Positions 8,419-16,990 of a stretch of 64,000 nt of DNA are shown here, in pieces; within the stretch, counting starts at the first letter, position 1, and every line of letters begins with the position of its first letter. A model generated the notes under the pieces. The model did no database searches and was not told the DNA's origin. It saw only the letters and a program-made list of their open reading frames with translations. The DNA is from Xylanibacter caecicola (GTDB lineage: Bacteria > Bacteroidota > Bacteroidia > Bacteroidales > Bacteroidaceae): NCBI RefSeq assembly GCF_013166515.1, contig NZ_JABKKJ010000004.1, positions 120,841 to 184,840 on the forward strand, read 5' to 3'. Position numbers and translations under genes: made by a program.

Positions 8419-9901
8419 ATGAATACTAAAACATTATTGACAATGGCACTTGCAGCATCTTTTTGTGTGCAGAACGCTTTTTCGCAGACCGGCAACATGA
8501 AGGTATGGGAAACCAACTCAGCCGGTGACAAGCTTGCAGAGAAGACAGTATTTGCTCGTGCCAAAAAGAAAGTACTTATCGAAGTGAACAGTAAGGAACA
8601 GCGTCAGACGCTTGTCGGTATCGGCGGTTCGTTTACAGAGGCTACGTCATCGCTGCTTGCTCGACTGAGCAAACAGAAGCGGCAGGAAGTAATCGACGCC
8701 TACTTCGGTCCCTATGGTTCCCGCTACTCTTTGACTCGCACGCATATTGGTTCGTGCGACTTCTCCAAAGGTCAGTACAGCTATGCCGAGCAGGAGGGCG
8801 ATACACTGCTCGAACACTTCTCCATAGCCCATGATGAGGCTACGTTGTTGCCCCTTATAAAGGATGCGCAGGCGGTTTCGGCTGACGGCTTCCGCATAGT
8901 GGCATCGCCTTGGACAGCCCCACGCTGGATGAAGGACAACAAGAACTACATAGGTGGAGTGCTGTTGCCCGAATATCAAAAGGTGTATGCCAACTATCTG
9001 GTGAAATATCTTGAGGCCTACAAGGCTAAGGGGGTTGACATCTGGGCTATGACTCCAGTCAACGAGCCTTATGGTAACAACAACAACAGGGAGAGCATGT
9101 ACTTCGACCCGGGGTACGAGGCTGCCTTTGTGCGCGACTACATGGGACCTGCCTTTGAGCGCGCCGGTTTTGACAATGTGAAGATTCTGGGATACGACCA
9201 GAACCGTCTGGATATTCCGAAATGGGTGGATGCAATGTATGCCGATGAGGCTACGTCCAAGTATTTCGACGGTATTGCAGTTCACTGGTATGAGAGTACG
9301 GTGGAGTGGTTTCCCGAGATGTTTGCCTACGCCCACGAGAAAGCACCCAACAAACTGATTATTGAAACAGAGGGATGCTGCGATGCCGAGGTGCCTCATT
9401 GGAAAGACGATGCCTGGTACTGGGCATGCGAAGGTACCGACTGGGGTTGGGACTGGGCTCCTGAAGAGCAGAAACATCTGCATCCCAAATATGTACCCGT
9501 GTTTCGTTATGCTCGCGACATCATCGGTTGTCTGAACAGCTGGGTTGATGGTTGGATTGACTGGAACATGGTGCTCGACCGGCAGGGTGGTCCTTGCTGG
9601 GTGCAGAACTGGTGTCTGGCACCGGTCCTTGCCGATCCCGATACTGATGAGGTGTACTTCACACCCATGTTATGCTATATCCCACTTCAGTCGCTTCCTG
9701 CGCCCCGGTGCAAAGGTACTGGGTGTGCAGTGTCAAAGCAAAGAGGTTATGGCTACTGCCGTGCGCAACCCTGACGGCACTATTGCCGTTGTGGTGATGA
9801 ACCAAGGTAACTGTCCTGCAGCACTCGACCTTGTCATTGACGGCAAACACCATAAGCTGACAATTGCCAAAGAGGCAATTCAAACTGTAGTATTGTTATG
9901 A
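8419..9901 (+). pseudogene. GH30 family glycoside hydrolase with a frameshift near 9670
   Basis: Secreted hydrolase with a signal peptide (about 1-22, ending AFSQ) and a GH30 (beta/alpha)8 domain. Acid/base Glu216 lies in AMTPVNEPYG and the likely nucleophile Glu318 in IIETEGC. The start follows the A/T-rich leader typical here. At about 9669-9671, reading CCC ATG T-T TAT GCT, one base is missing: the first frame runs off to a stop at 9774, while the proper continuation (YAISHFSRFLRPGAKVLG ... to the stop at 9901) is in the next frame. With one base restored the protein would be about 494 residues, normal for the family. GH30 enzymes cleave beta-glucosidic links; subfamily 3 includes beta-1,6-glucanases, but I cannot assign the subfamily. 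It could be a true mutation or a sequencing error. Confidence 0.85.
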
Positions 9902-11364
9902 AACCAGTAGCCGTTACCACTACACGCCGCCTGAGCATGGGGCAGAAAATTGCCTATGGCTCGGGCAGCCTTACCAATAACCTGTTGCCCGCAGCACTGG
10001 CAATATTCATGTTTTTCCTCGTTACGGGGTTTGGCATGGATCCGTTCCTTGCGGGCTTGTTGGGAGGTATCCCACGTTTCTTCGATGCACTGACTGACCC
10101 GATCATGGGATACATCTCCGACAACACCCGCACAGGTTGGGGACGTCGGCGTCCGTACATCTTCGTGGGAGCCATTGTCACCGGAATACTCTTTATCTTG
10201 TTGTGGCAGATGAGTCCGGAGAACGGACAGACGTTCAACTTCTGGTACTTCCTTGTCATGTCGCTGCTTTATATCACGGGCAACACTATCTTCAGTACAC
10301 CGTTCATTGGACTGGGCTATGAAATGTCTGACGACTATAACGAGCGCACACGGCTGATGGGTATCACCAACACCATTGGACAAATAGCCTGGATGATAGT
10401 GCCTTGGTTCTGGGCACTTATCTCCAATCCAGACTATATCTTTGCCACACAGGTAGAGGGTGTGCGCAAGTTGTCGATTGTGGTGGCTGCCTTGTGTATC
10501 GTTACCGGTATCATGCCGGCTCTCTTCTGTAAGGAACCGCCATTGCCCGCAGACATAAAAGAACGTCCGGGCATTACAGCTGCCGGTATATGGAATGTGG
10601 GAACGGATGTGTTCCGCAATTTGGGACAGGTGTTCGGCAACGGTCCGTTCCTACGGTTGTGTGTGGCTACATTCCTTGTCTATAACGGTTTCCAGATGGT
10701 GGCATCGTTCAGCAACTACATTATCGTCTACTATATGTTTGACGGTGATTATTCGCTGGCAAACAACTGGCTTACATGGGAGTGGGTGCCCACGTTGTTC
10801 CGTTCGGCTTCGGCATGTTTTGCCACTGTCAATGCGCTTATCACTGCCTTCATGGTTATACCGGTAGTCACTTGGATGGCAGGCAAGTGGGGTAAGAAGC
10901 AGGCATTCATTATTTCCACACTAATCTCTATCGTTGGTTATGTACTGAAATGGTGGGGCTTCAGCCCAGAGAACCCGTGGCTCATGTTTTTGCCGCTGCC
11001 GCTCATGTCGTTTGGTATGGGTGGACTTTTCACTCTGATGATGAGTATGACAGCCGACGTGTGCGACCTCGACGAGCTGCGCAACGGTCTGCCGCGCAAG
11101 GAGAGCCAATTCGGAGCTATCTACTGGTGGATGGTCAAGATGGGGCAGTCGCTCGCCCTTGTCTTAGGCGGTGCAATCCTCAAGTGGGTGGCTTTTGACC
11201 AGAACGCTGCCGTCCAGACTACAGAGACCCTCACACAGCTGCGACTGGCAGATATCATCGTACCTGCCAGCTCTGCTTTTGTTGCAATCTTTGTCATGAT
11301 TGGTTATAATCTCACAGAGGAAAAGATGAAGGAAATAAAGGCTGCGCTGAAAGTAAAGAGGTAA
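9898..11364 (+). CDS. GPH-family sugar:cation symporter (MFS)
   Basis: 488 residues with about 12 membrane helices. Typical glycoside-pentoside-hexuronide signatures are present: FFDALTDPIMGYISDNTRTGWGRRRP is the family's first-loop motif near residues 61-86 and the DVCDLDELRNG loop lies near 389. The start overlaps the GH30 stop (ATGA), so the two are translationally coupled and the transporter presumably imports the sugar released by the GH30/GH94-like enzymes. The tail has no EIIA domain. It is the last gene of the locus; a bidirectional terminator follows at 11549. Confidence 0.9.
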   Translation: MKPVAVTTTRRLSMGQKIAYGSGSLTNNLLPAALAIFMFFLVTGFGMDPFLAGLLGGIPRFFDALTDPIMGYISDNTRTGWGRRRPYIFVGAIVTGILFILLWQMSPENGQTFNFWYFLVMSLLYITGNTIFSTPFIGLGYEMSDDYNERTRLMGITNTIGQIAWMIVPWFWALISNPDYIFATQVEGVRKLSIVVAALCIVTGIMPALFCKEPPLPADIKERPGITAAGIWNVGTDVFRNLGQVFGNGPFLRLCVATFLVYNGFQMVASFSNYIIVYYMFDGDYSLANNWLTWEWVPTLFRSASACFATVNALITAFMVIPVVTWMAGKWGKKQAFIISTLISIVGYVLKWWGFSPENPWLMFLPLPLMSFGMGGLFTLMMSMTADVCDLDELRNGLPRKESQFGAIYWWMVKMGQSLALVLGGAILKWVAFDQNAAVQTTETLTQLRLADIIVPASSAFVAIFVMIGYNLTEEKMKEIKAALKVKR

Positions 11365-11450
11365 GACTGTTTGCAAGCGGTGTTGTTAAGCAAAACTCGA
11401 AATGGTATAACTATATCGAGGGTGTGTCAGAGTTCACTATAAGAGAAAAT

Positions 11451-11469
11451 GTGAATTCGTAGAATTCAC
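11451..11469. repeat. AATTC palindrome, best copy
   Basis: Perfect inverted repeat GTGAATTC-GTA-GAATTCAC, followed by GTTATATTA. Related copies occur at 4168-4190, 12775-12792, 19405-19460, 19898-19917, 19973-19990, 35194-35213 and 51438-51456, always between genes. Confidence 0.75.
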
Positions 11470-11548
11470 GTTATATTATCCTTTGTCGTATATTTTCTGC
11501 ATAATGATATATCCACAGTTAAAGTATAGGTAACTTTGATAAAAAGCA

Positions 11549-11586
11549 TAAAGCGGTTGTCTTCACAGATAACCGCTTTACTTTTC
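11549..11586. terminator. Bidirectional terminator between convergent genes
   Basis: Stem TAAAGCGGTT (11549-11558) pairs with AACCGCTTTA (11571-11580), with a T-rich side on the plus strand and an A-rich side before it. It serves the GPH symporter and probably the leftward PH-domain gene. Confidence 0.75.
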
Positions 11587-11763
11587 AATAGGTATTAGTT
11601 TTTAAGGTAAAAAGATTGTTTTCAGGATAACGATGCAAAGATAGGAAACTTTATTTAAAGTACCAAAACATTTACTTACAATATTTTAGATATTTTACTG
11701 TGTGGGAGCACAGTTTTTTGGCGAGCGAGAGTATATTGGACGGAGCCGATTTTGTGATATCCC

Positions 11764-12252
11764 TTATCCGTTTTCTGTCATTTCGGATATAGCCTCGACC
11801 ATCTCGGGAGCATCTTTGCAACCGAGCATATAATTCTTTCCATCTTTAAGGGTGACAAGGAAGCAGTCTGATGCTTTGCCATAGTAGGCAAAATACTTGC
11901 CGAGATCTCTCTCATGGAACCATCCATACCAGCCGAACCAACCACCGCTGCCACAGATCCTCTTTGCGCCCATGGTAGGAGCGCAGAGCCTTACCTCTGA
12001 AATGTCTGACAACGGAATGGATTTAATTCGCAGCGGTCTGTTAACGCTAAGATATTCCTTGTTTATCGAAATGGATAAGGGCATAAAGAATAGAGTTGAG
12101 AGGAAAAGCAGGATGATGACCGCTCCAAACACACAAACAGCCCATTCGTTATCAGGCTGTTTCAGTATGTAAGCAAACACGCCGCACATCACTGCGGTGG
12201 AGATAGCCGAAATAATCTGGCAATATGAACTGAGTTCTACACGCTTTTTCAT
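11764..12252 (-). CDS. Small membrane protein with bacterial PH domain (bPH_5-like)
   Basis: 162 residues. Two membrane helices (about 10-28 and 37-57) are followed by a compact beta-rich domain with GSGGWFGWYGWFHERDLGKYFAYYG near 105-130 and a C-terminal GKNYMLGCKDAPEMVEAI. This layout and the Gly/Trp-rich loop match bacterial PH-domain membrane proteins (PF10882 type). Function is unknown. It is a single gene facing the sugar locus, with no operon partners. The N-terminus MKKRVELS is a plausible start. Confidence 0.7.
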   Translation of the reverse strand: MKKRVELSSYCQIISAISTAVMCGVFAYILKQPDNEWAVCVFGAVIILLFLSTLFFMPLSISINKEYLSVNRPLRIKSIPLSDISEVRLCAPTMGAKRICGSGGWFGWYGWFHERDLGKYFAYYGKASDCFLVTLKDGKNYMLGCKDAPEMVEAISEMTENG

Positions 12253-12524
12253 TGGATGTCTTTAATATAATGGTTGCTTGGTGCTGTGCTGAAAGTCAAA
12301 CAAGACTTCAACAGACATAGCAAAGATACAGATAAAAGTCGAGAAACTTATTCTTTCTGTAGGAATATTCTCAATCATAAAGCAATTTTCCGACCGTTTT
12401 GATGGAGCTGTTAAGCCGGATGTGAAACCTTTATGCGTACAAAATATCCTTATCGACTAATGTCGCGGATTATATGAATATACCTATTATATATATGAAT
12501 ATACCTATTATATATATAGGTATG

Positions 12525-12702
12525 TGTTACGTTTCTATCTCATATGCGATACGTTTCTATCTCATATGCGATACATTTCTATCTCATATGCGATACGTTT
12601 CTATCTCATATGCGATACGTTTCTATCTCATATGCGATACATTTTTATCTCATATGCGTTACGTTTCCATCTCATATGCGATACATTTCCATAGTATATT
12701 CC
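12525..12702. repeat. 22-bp tandem array of the CATATG type, array 2
   Basis: Eight units of 22 bp built on TCTCATATGCG plus ATACGTTTCTA variants; the last unit is decayed (CATAGTATATTCC). It is the same family as 3918-4098 and is followed by the same trailer. Confidence 0.9.
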
Positions 12703-12793
12703 GCAGAAACCCGTATAGCATGTTTTAAGCTCTCATACACCTTCCATGGGTTGTTTGTAATATAACAAGGAACATAAATTCGACGAATTCATG
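12703..12793. repeat. Conserved trailer of CATATG array 2
   Basis: Matches 4099-4190 block by block at identical spacing (AGAAACCCGTA, AGCATGTTTTAAG, CACCTTCC, ACAAGGAA) and ends in the palindrome AAATTC-GAC-GAATTCATG. Confidence 0.75.
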
Positions 12794-12835
12794 TTTGATA
12801 AATATGCAGAGAGATGCCGGTTCGTAAACGGTCTT

Positions 12836-12923
12836 TTTTCAAAAGGTGGCATTTCGTCTTCTAAAAGGCGGCGTTTTGGCTTGCAAAAGGTGCCCTTCCA
12901 AAGCCTGAAAAGTCACCTTTTGC
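12836..12923. repeat. 22-bp-period A-tract/T-tract array
   Basis: Four consecutive 22-bp units that align on CAAAAGGTGGCATTT, TAAAAGGCGGCGTTTT, CAAAAGGTGCCCTT and GAAAAGTCACCTTTT. The words vary, but the positions of the A block and the T block repeat exactly. Confidence 0.75.
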
Positions 12924-13087
12924 AAAGCTATATGTAACATTTTGATAATTAATGCTTTATCAATCTGTAATGAACGGATGCTTTTTCCTTGTGCCATTGC
13001 ATGCGGAATGTATATATATGCAAAGTCTCTTTGCCTGTCTTTCATACTGCTTAAAAAGCAGAAGACAAAAGATTTTTATGTAAAAAG

Positions 13088-13119
13088 TTTGGCAATGAGA
13101 GAAAAAATAACTAATTTTG
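13088..13119 (+). promoter_or_regulatory. Promoter of tRNA-Arg
   Basis: Bacteroidetes promoter: -33 TTTG at 13088-13091, 20-base spacer, -7 TAATTTTG at 13112-13119, 13 bases before the tRNA. Confidence 0.85.
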
Positions 13120-13132
13120 CAGGCGATTTGGA

Positions 13133-13207
13133 GGTTCCGTAGCTCAGTTGGATTAGAGCAACGCCCTTCTAAGGCGTGGGTCTAGGGTTCGAATCCCTAC
13201 GGAATCA
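13133..13207 (+). tRNA. tRNA-Arg (anticodon TCT)
   Basis: Full cloverleaf: acceptor 13133-13139 pairs with 13200-13206 (one G-U), D arm GCTCAGTTGGATTAGAGC, anticodon stem ACGCC/GGCGT with loop CTTCTAA (anticodon TCT, reads AGA), and T arm TAGGG-TTCGAAT-CCCTA. No CCA is encoded; the discriminator base is A. Confidence 0.97.
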
Positions 13208-13220
13208 CTGAGCGAATGTC

Positions 13221-13254
13221 GGGAAAGTCTTGTATGTCAAGGCTTTCCCTTTTG
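13221..13254 (+). terminator. Terminator of tRNA-Arg
   Basis: GGGAAAG (13221-13227) pairs with CTTTCCC (13243-13249), the inner CTTG/CAAG extends the stem, and TTTTG follows. Confidence 0.8.
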
Positions 13255-13333
13255 TTTAAAGGCTTTCCGAATGTTTGCGGGTTCATTCCGGGTCATGGCA
13301 TATCATGGCGTTTATGCTTGATTTGTACGAAAT

Positions 13334-13364
13334 ATTCTACCATTATTCTACCGGACATTCTACC
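13334..13364. repeat. Triple direct repeat ATTCTACC beside tRNA-Arg
   Basis: Three copies of ATTCTACC start at 13334, 13345 and 13357 (11- and 12-base spacing) in the gene-free stretch after the tRNA. They resemble integrase arm sites and may be a scar of an element that used the tRNA end. No integrase is present. Confidence 0.35.
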
Positions 13365-13417
13365 GTTATTATATCAAACGTTGACAATTCTTCAGTCCGT
13401 CATTCTGGTTGTTCCCC

Positions 13418-14176
13418 TTAAAGTGATGCCTGCCGTTGAAACTCTGCACACGTTATGGCTGTGGCTATTGCAACGTTGAGGCTCTCGGCTGTCGGTCTTC
13501 CTTCAGGGTAGTTTGGTATGAAGAGCCGCCTGTTTATCTTTGCCGCCACTTTGTCGGATATTCCCTTTCCCTCGTTGCCCATGACAATAATCCCGTTGCG
13601 TGTCAGAGGCTGCTTGTATATATTCTTGCCGTCAAGAAAGGTGCCGTACACCGGTGTGTTGTCGGGTATGCTGTCGATGAATGTACACATGTCGGTATAT
13701 ACCACGTTTACTCTGGCGATGCTTCCCATTGTTGCCTGTACAACCTTGGGATTGTAAATGTCGGCAGTGTCGTTGCTGCAGAATATGTTTGTGATGCCGA
13801 ACCAGTCGGCTATTCTTATTATTGTGCCGAGATTTCCGGGGTCTTGTACTCCGTCAAGGGCAAGACACAACTGTCGGGAAAAGTCGGTTGTTGCATTGCT
13901 GTTGTCTATAAAGGGGAATATTCCAAGAACTTTCTGCGGATTTTGAAGAAAACTTATTTTTTTCAGTTCGCTGTCGCTTACCACTATCTCTTCGGGGCAT
14001 GCGGCACGGTTGTTGGTAGCGAACCACTCTTCAGTGGCAATGATGCGCTTTGGCTTGCAGATATGTAGGAGGTCGCCTACAACTTTCGGACCCTCTGCCA
14101 CAAAAGCCTTTTCATTGTATCGGTTTTTCTTCAGTTCGAGCGAATGTATGTATTTAGCCAGATTTTTACTTATCAT
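13418..14176 (-). CDS. SpoU/TrmH-family RNA 2'-O-methyltransferase
   Basis: 252 residues. An N-terminal substrate-binding part (about 1-95) precedes the SPOUT knot domain with all three motifs: QDPGNLGTIIRIADWFG (111-127), IVMGNEGKGIS (197-207) and ESLNVAIATAI (231-241). It methylates the 2'-OH of a ribose in rRNA or tRNA using S-adenosylmethionine; the exact site (RlmB-like or TrmH-like) cannot be read from the sequence. It is divergent from the TamA-like lipoprotein, 74 bases apart. Confidence 0.92.
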   Translation of the reverse strand: MISKNLAKYIHSLELKKNRYNEKAFVAEGPKVVGDLLHICKPKRIIATEEWFATNNRAACPEEIVVSDSELKKISFLQNPQKVLGIFPFIDNSNATTDFSRQLCLALDGVQDPGNLGTIIRIADWFGITNIFCSNDTADIYNPKVVQATMGSIARVNVVYTDMCTFIDSIPDNTPVYGTFLDGKNIYKQPLTRNGIIVMGNEGKGISDKVAAKINRRLFIPNYPEGRPTAESLNVAIATAITCAEFQRQASL

Positions 14177-14219
14177 GTTGTTTTCGGTTCTTTTGTGAGC
14201 AAAAGTACAAAAAATATAT

Positions 14220-14227
14220 TATTTTTG
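14220..14227 (+). promoter_or_regulatory. Likely -7 element of the TamA-like gene
   Basis: TATTTTTG lies 23 bases before the GTG start. A TTTG lies 24 bases upstream instead of the usual 19-21, so the -33 box is weak. Confidence 0.45.
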
Positions 14228-14250
14228 CAACACTAAAAATGATGAGATAA

Positions 14251-16473
14251 GTGACAAGAGTGCTTCTGAACATTATACGCCGAACCGTTGTGGTAGTCGC
14301 AGTTGTTGTGATGACATCCTGCTCGGCATCCAGATTTATTCCCGAAGGCATGTATATGCTCGACAAGGTGGAGCTTGAGATCGACAACAAGGCTGTTGAC
14401 GTGTCGTTGCTTGAGCCATATATACGTCAGAAAGAAAATTCCAAGTGGTTCTCGGCATTGAAAGTTCCGCTTGGTACATACGCCCTTGCCGGTGCCGATA
14501 CAACCAAATGGATAAACCGTACGTTGCGCAAGATGGGTGAAAGTCCTGTTGTTTATGACACATTGCAGGCACAACTGACCTGTGATGATTTGTCCATTGC
14601 AGTGGGGAATATGGGATATCTTAATGCGAAAGTGGATGTAGAGACAAGGTTGAAGGGCAAGAACAAGTTGTCTCTGATATACCATGTTACAACAGGCAAG
14701 CCTTTTTTCGTACATTCAATACGCCATGATATTCAGGATGACAGTATCGCGGCATTCTTGAAGAACGTCGGGAATTACGGTAGCAAACTCAGGGACGGAA
14801 AGCTTTTTAACGTGAATGAGCTTGATGAAGAACGTAAGCTGATAACATCGTTGCTGATGGATAACGGGTATTATCATTTTAACAAGGACTTCATAACTTT
14901 TTCCGTAGACTCGGCAAGAGGATCGCAGCTTCTTGACGTGACAATGCACATTCATAAATACCGTGAAGACAACAATTCTTCCGCGATGTTGCATCCCCGC
15001 TATTCTATACGCAGCGTGAACTTTTCCGGAGGTGACGACGGTGGAACTCATTTGAGAAACAGCGTATTGAAAGAGAACACTTGGATAGAGGAGGGGAGGC
15101 TCTTCAGTTCGCGCGACTTGCAAAGAACATACAACAGTTTCGGTAAGTTGCCGGCGGTTAAATATACGAGTATAAGATTTCAGGAAGTTCCGGACACGGA
15201 TATGCTTGACTGCAACATACATGTAAGCACCAACAAGCCTAACAGCATAAGTTTTCAACCGGAAGGAACCAATACCGCCGGTGACTTTGGTGCAGCAGTG
15301 TCCGTTATGTATGAGAACAGGAATATGTTCAGAGGCGCCGAGACTTTCAGCGTAAGGCTGCGTGGAGCTTTTGAGGCTATAACTGGGCTTGAGGGGTATC
15401 AAAACCAGGATTATGAAGAGTATAGTGTTGAGTCTAAGTTGTCTTTTCCGCGATTTGTAGCTCCTTTTCTTCGTTCGTCTTTCCGCAAGAACTCTTCTGC
15501 TTCGTCTGAGTTGGCGGTGAGTTATAATATGCAGAACAGACCAGAGTTTCATCGGCGTGTGTTCTCTTCGGCATGGCGTTATCGTTGGAGCAATCTTAAA
15601 CGTACAAAAAGTTATAAGTTCGACTTGATTGATCTCAATTACATCTATATGCCATGGATCTCGTCCACGTTCAAGGAAGAGTATCTTGACAATGCCGGTA
15701 ACCGCAATGCTATATTGAGATATAACTATGAAGACCTGTTTATAATGAAGATAGGTTTCGGATATTCTTATACGGGAGACGGCGAGGCATGCAGGATAAA
15801 TGTAGAGACAGCAGGCAATGTCTTGAACGGGCTGTCGCGCATTGCAGACTTTTCGCGCAACGGTGACGGACAGTACACCTTATTTAATATAGCGTACGCA
15901 CAGTATGTAAAGGCAGATTTTGACTATACGAAAGTCATCAAGACAGGGGCGTTGTCCAATATCGCATTTCACATCGGTATTGGTGTGGCTTATCCTTATG
16001 GCAACAGTTCCGTGCTGCCTTTTGAGAAAAGATATTTTTCCGGAGGTGCAAACTCGGTGAGAGGCTGGAATGTAAGAGGATTGGGACCGGGTAGATTTCG
16101 TGGAGTGGACGGTGCCATTGATTTCATCAATCAGACCGGTGATGTCAAGCTCGATTTGAACATGGAATACCGTGTGCCGCTTTTCTGGAAGATATATGGT
16201 GCCGCTTTTGTAGATGCCGGTAACATCTGGACTCTCCGTAAATATGAGGAGCAGCCGGGAGGAGAGTTTGATTTCGGTGAGTTCTACAAGCAGATAGCCG
16301 TGGCTTACGGTATCGGATTAAGACTGAACTTCGATTATTTCATATTGCGTTTCGATATGGGTATGAAAGCCATAAACCCTGCTTACGAAACGCGTGATGA
16401 GCATTATGCAATAGTGCATCCTAAGTTCAGTCGCGACTCGGCTTTCCATTTCGCAGTGGGATTACCTTTTTAA
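14251..16473 (+). CDS. tamL: TamA-like outer-membrane lipoprotein (Omp85/BamA superfamily)
   Basis: 740 residues from a GTG start; a stop codon lies directly upstream in frame, so no earlier start exists. It has a lipoprotein signal with lipobox VMTSC (Cys24), POTRA-like domains to about residue 370, then an Omp85 beta-barrel with the superfamily motif RYFSGGANSVRGWNVRGLGPG split around residues 595-616 and a terminal Phe (VGLPF). Bacteroidetes carry such a lipidated TamA homologue, which helps assemble outer-membrane proteins with a TamB partner; no tamB is in this window. The last 47 bases overlap the convergent lipoprotein gene. Confidence 0.85.
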   Translation: MTRVLLNIIRRTVVVVAVVVMTSCSASRFIPEGMYMLDKVELEIDNKAVDVSLLEPYIRQKENSKWFSALKVPLGTYALAGADTTKWINRTLRKMGESPVVYDTLQAQLTCDDLSIAVGNMGYLNAKVDVETRLKGKNKLSLIYHVTTGKPFFVHSIRHDIQDDSIAAFLKNVGNYGSKLRDGKLFNVNELDEERKLITSLLMDNGYYHFNKDFITFSVDSARGSQLLDVTMHIHKYREDNNSSAMLHPRYSIRSVNFSGGDDGGTHLRNSVLKENTWIEEGRLFSSRDLQRTYNSFGKLPAVKYTSIRFQEVPDTDMLDCNIHVSTNKPNSISFQPEGTNTAGDFGAAVSVMYENRNMFRGAETFSVRLRGAFEAITGLEGYQNQDYEEYSVESKLSFPRFVAPFLRSSFRKNSSASSELAVSYNMQNRPEFHRRVFSSAWRYRWSNLKRTKSYKFDLIDLNYIYMPWISSTFKEEYLDNAGNRNAILRYNYEDLFIMKIGFGYSYTGDGEACRINVETAGNVLNGLSRIADFSRNGDGQYTLFNIAYAQYVKADFDYTKVIKTGALSNIAFHIGIGVAYPYGNSSVLPFEKRYFSGGANSVRGWNVRGLGPGRFRGVDGAIDFINQTGDVKLDLNMEYRVPLFWKIYGAAFVDAGNIWTLRKYEEQPGGEFDFGEFYKQIAVAYGIGLRLNFDYFILRFDMGMKAINPAYETRDEHYAIVHPKFSRDSAFHFAVGLPF

Positions 16474-16900
16474 CACGCCATTTGCCGTTGTTCTTTATAA
16501 GCATGATACGGCATTCCGACTTGTTTGTTATCTTCCCCGTTTCACCGATGTTTTCCTTTACGTAATAGTCGTTTACTACACATTCGGCTTCGGCACAACT
16601 GTCGTTTACGAGTACGATGTCTCCCGCTTCGCATGTTGCTGCCGTCTCTTTGTCGCGCAGTGATGTGATGTCTTCTTCGTTGATGTTGGTGGCAACGTAG
16701 CTTATTGTCTTTTTCATGTCTTCCGTACACAATTTTACCGCATCGTTAAAACGGTAGTTGAAATAACTGTACGAGAAGTCACTGACAACGGATTTAATGG
16801 TTTCCGTCTCGTCGTTACCATTTGTCCTTAACTTGTTGCATGACAGTACGGCTGTAAGTGATAAAAGGAAAAGTATTAAAAAATGATATTTAAATTTCAT
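16427..16900 (-). CDS. Small lipoprotein, DUF4878/NTF2-like
   Basis: 157 residues with a type II signal peptide and lipobox AVLSC (Cys21). The mature part (about 35-150) has the alpha-then-beta pattern of NTF2-like DUF4878 lipoproteins: an initial helix with DFSYSYFNYRFNDAVKL and a closing strand WRVKKVIP. No acidic residues follow the Cys, so it probably stays in the periplasm. Function is unknown. Its 3' end overlaps the TamA-like gene by 47 bases in the convergent direction. Confidence 0.65.
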   Translation of the reverse strand: MKFKYHFLILFLLSLTAVLSCNKLRTNGNDETETIKSVVSDFSYSYFNYRFNDAVKLCTEDMKKTISYVATNINEEDITSLRDKETAATCEAGDIVLVNDSCAEAECVVNDYYVKENIGETGKITNKSECRIMLIKNNGKWRVKKVIPLRNGKPSRD

Positions 16901-16940
16901 ATTAAAACATTAAAAAAATCGCACAAAGGTAACAAAAAAC

Positions 16941-16972
16941 TTTGGTGTTGTTTTCTTTTATATTTACTTTTG
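16941..16972 (+). promoter_or_regulatory. Promoter of the metallo-hydrolase gene
   Basis: -33 TTTG at 16941-16944, 20-base spacer, -7 TACTTTTG at 16965-16972, 18 bases before the ATG. This also supports the start chosen at 16991 over an earlier in-frame ATG at 16883. Confidence 0.8.
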
Positions 16973-16990
16973 CATTTAAAATCCGATAAA

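Larger units (their letters stand above)
11365..11763. other. Convergent intergenic region with palindrome and terminator
   Basis: No gene is seen. It holds the perfect palindrome at 11451-11469, the terminator at 11549-11586 and a weak hairpin ACTGTG-N6-CACAGT followed by six T at 11697-11719. Confidence 0.6.
12253..13132. other. 880-bp intergenic region made of repeats and the tRNA promoter
   Basis: No gene is seen. In order it holds a 21-bp direct duplication (12474-12494 and 12495-12515, unit ATGAATATACC...), CATATG array 2, its trailer, an AATTC palindrome, a second 22-bp-period array and the tRNA-Arg promoter. Short open frames across the arrays are by-products of the 22-bp period. Confidence 0.7.

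Noticed and set aside
4203..11364. Complete polysaccharide utilisation locus
   Set aside because: No SusC/SusD pair is present, and two or three of the four genes are damaged.
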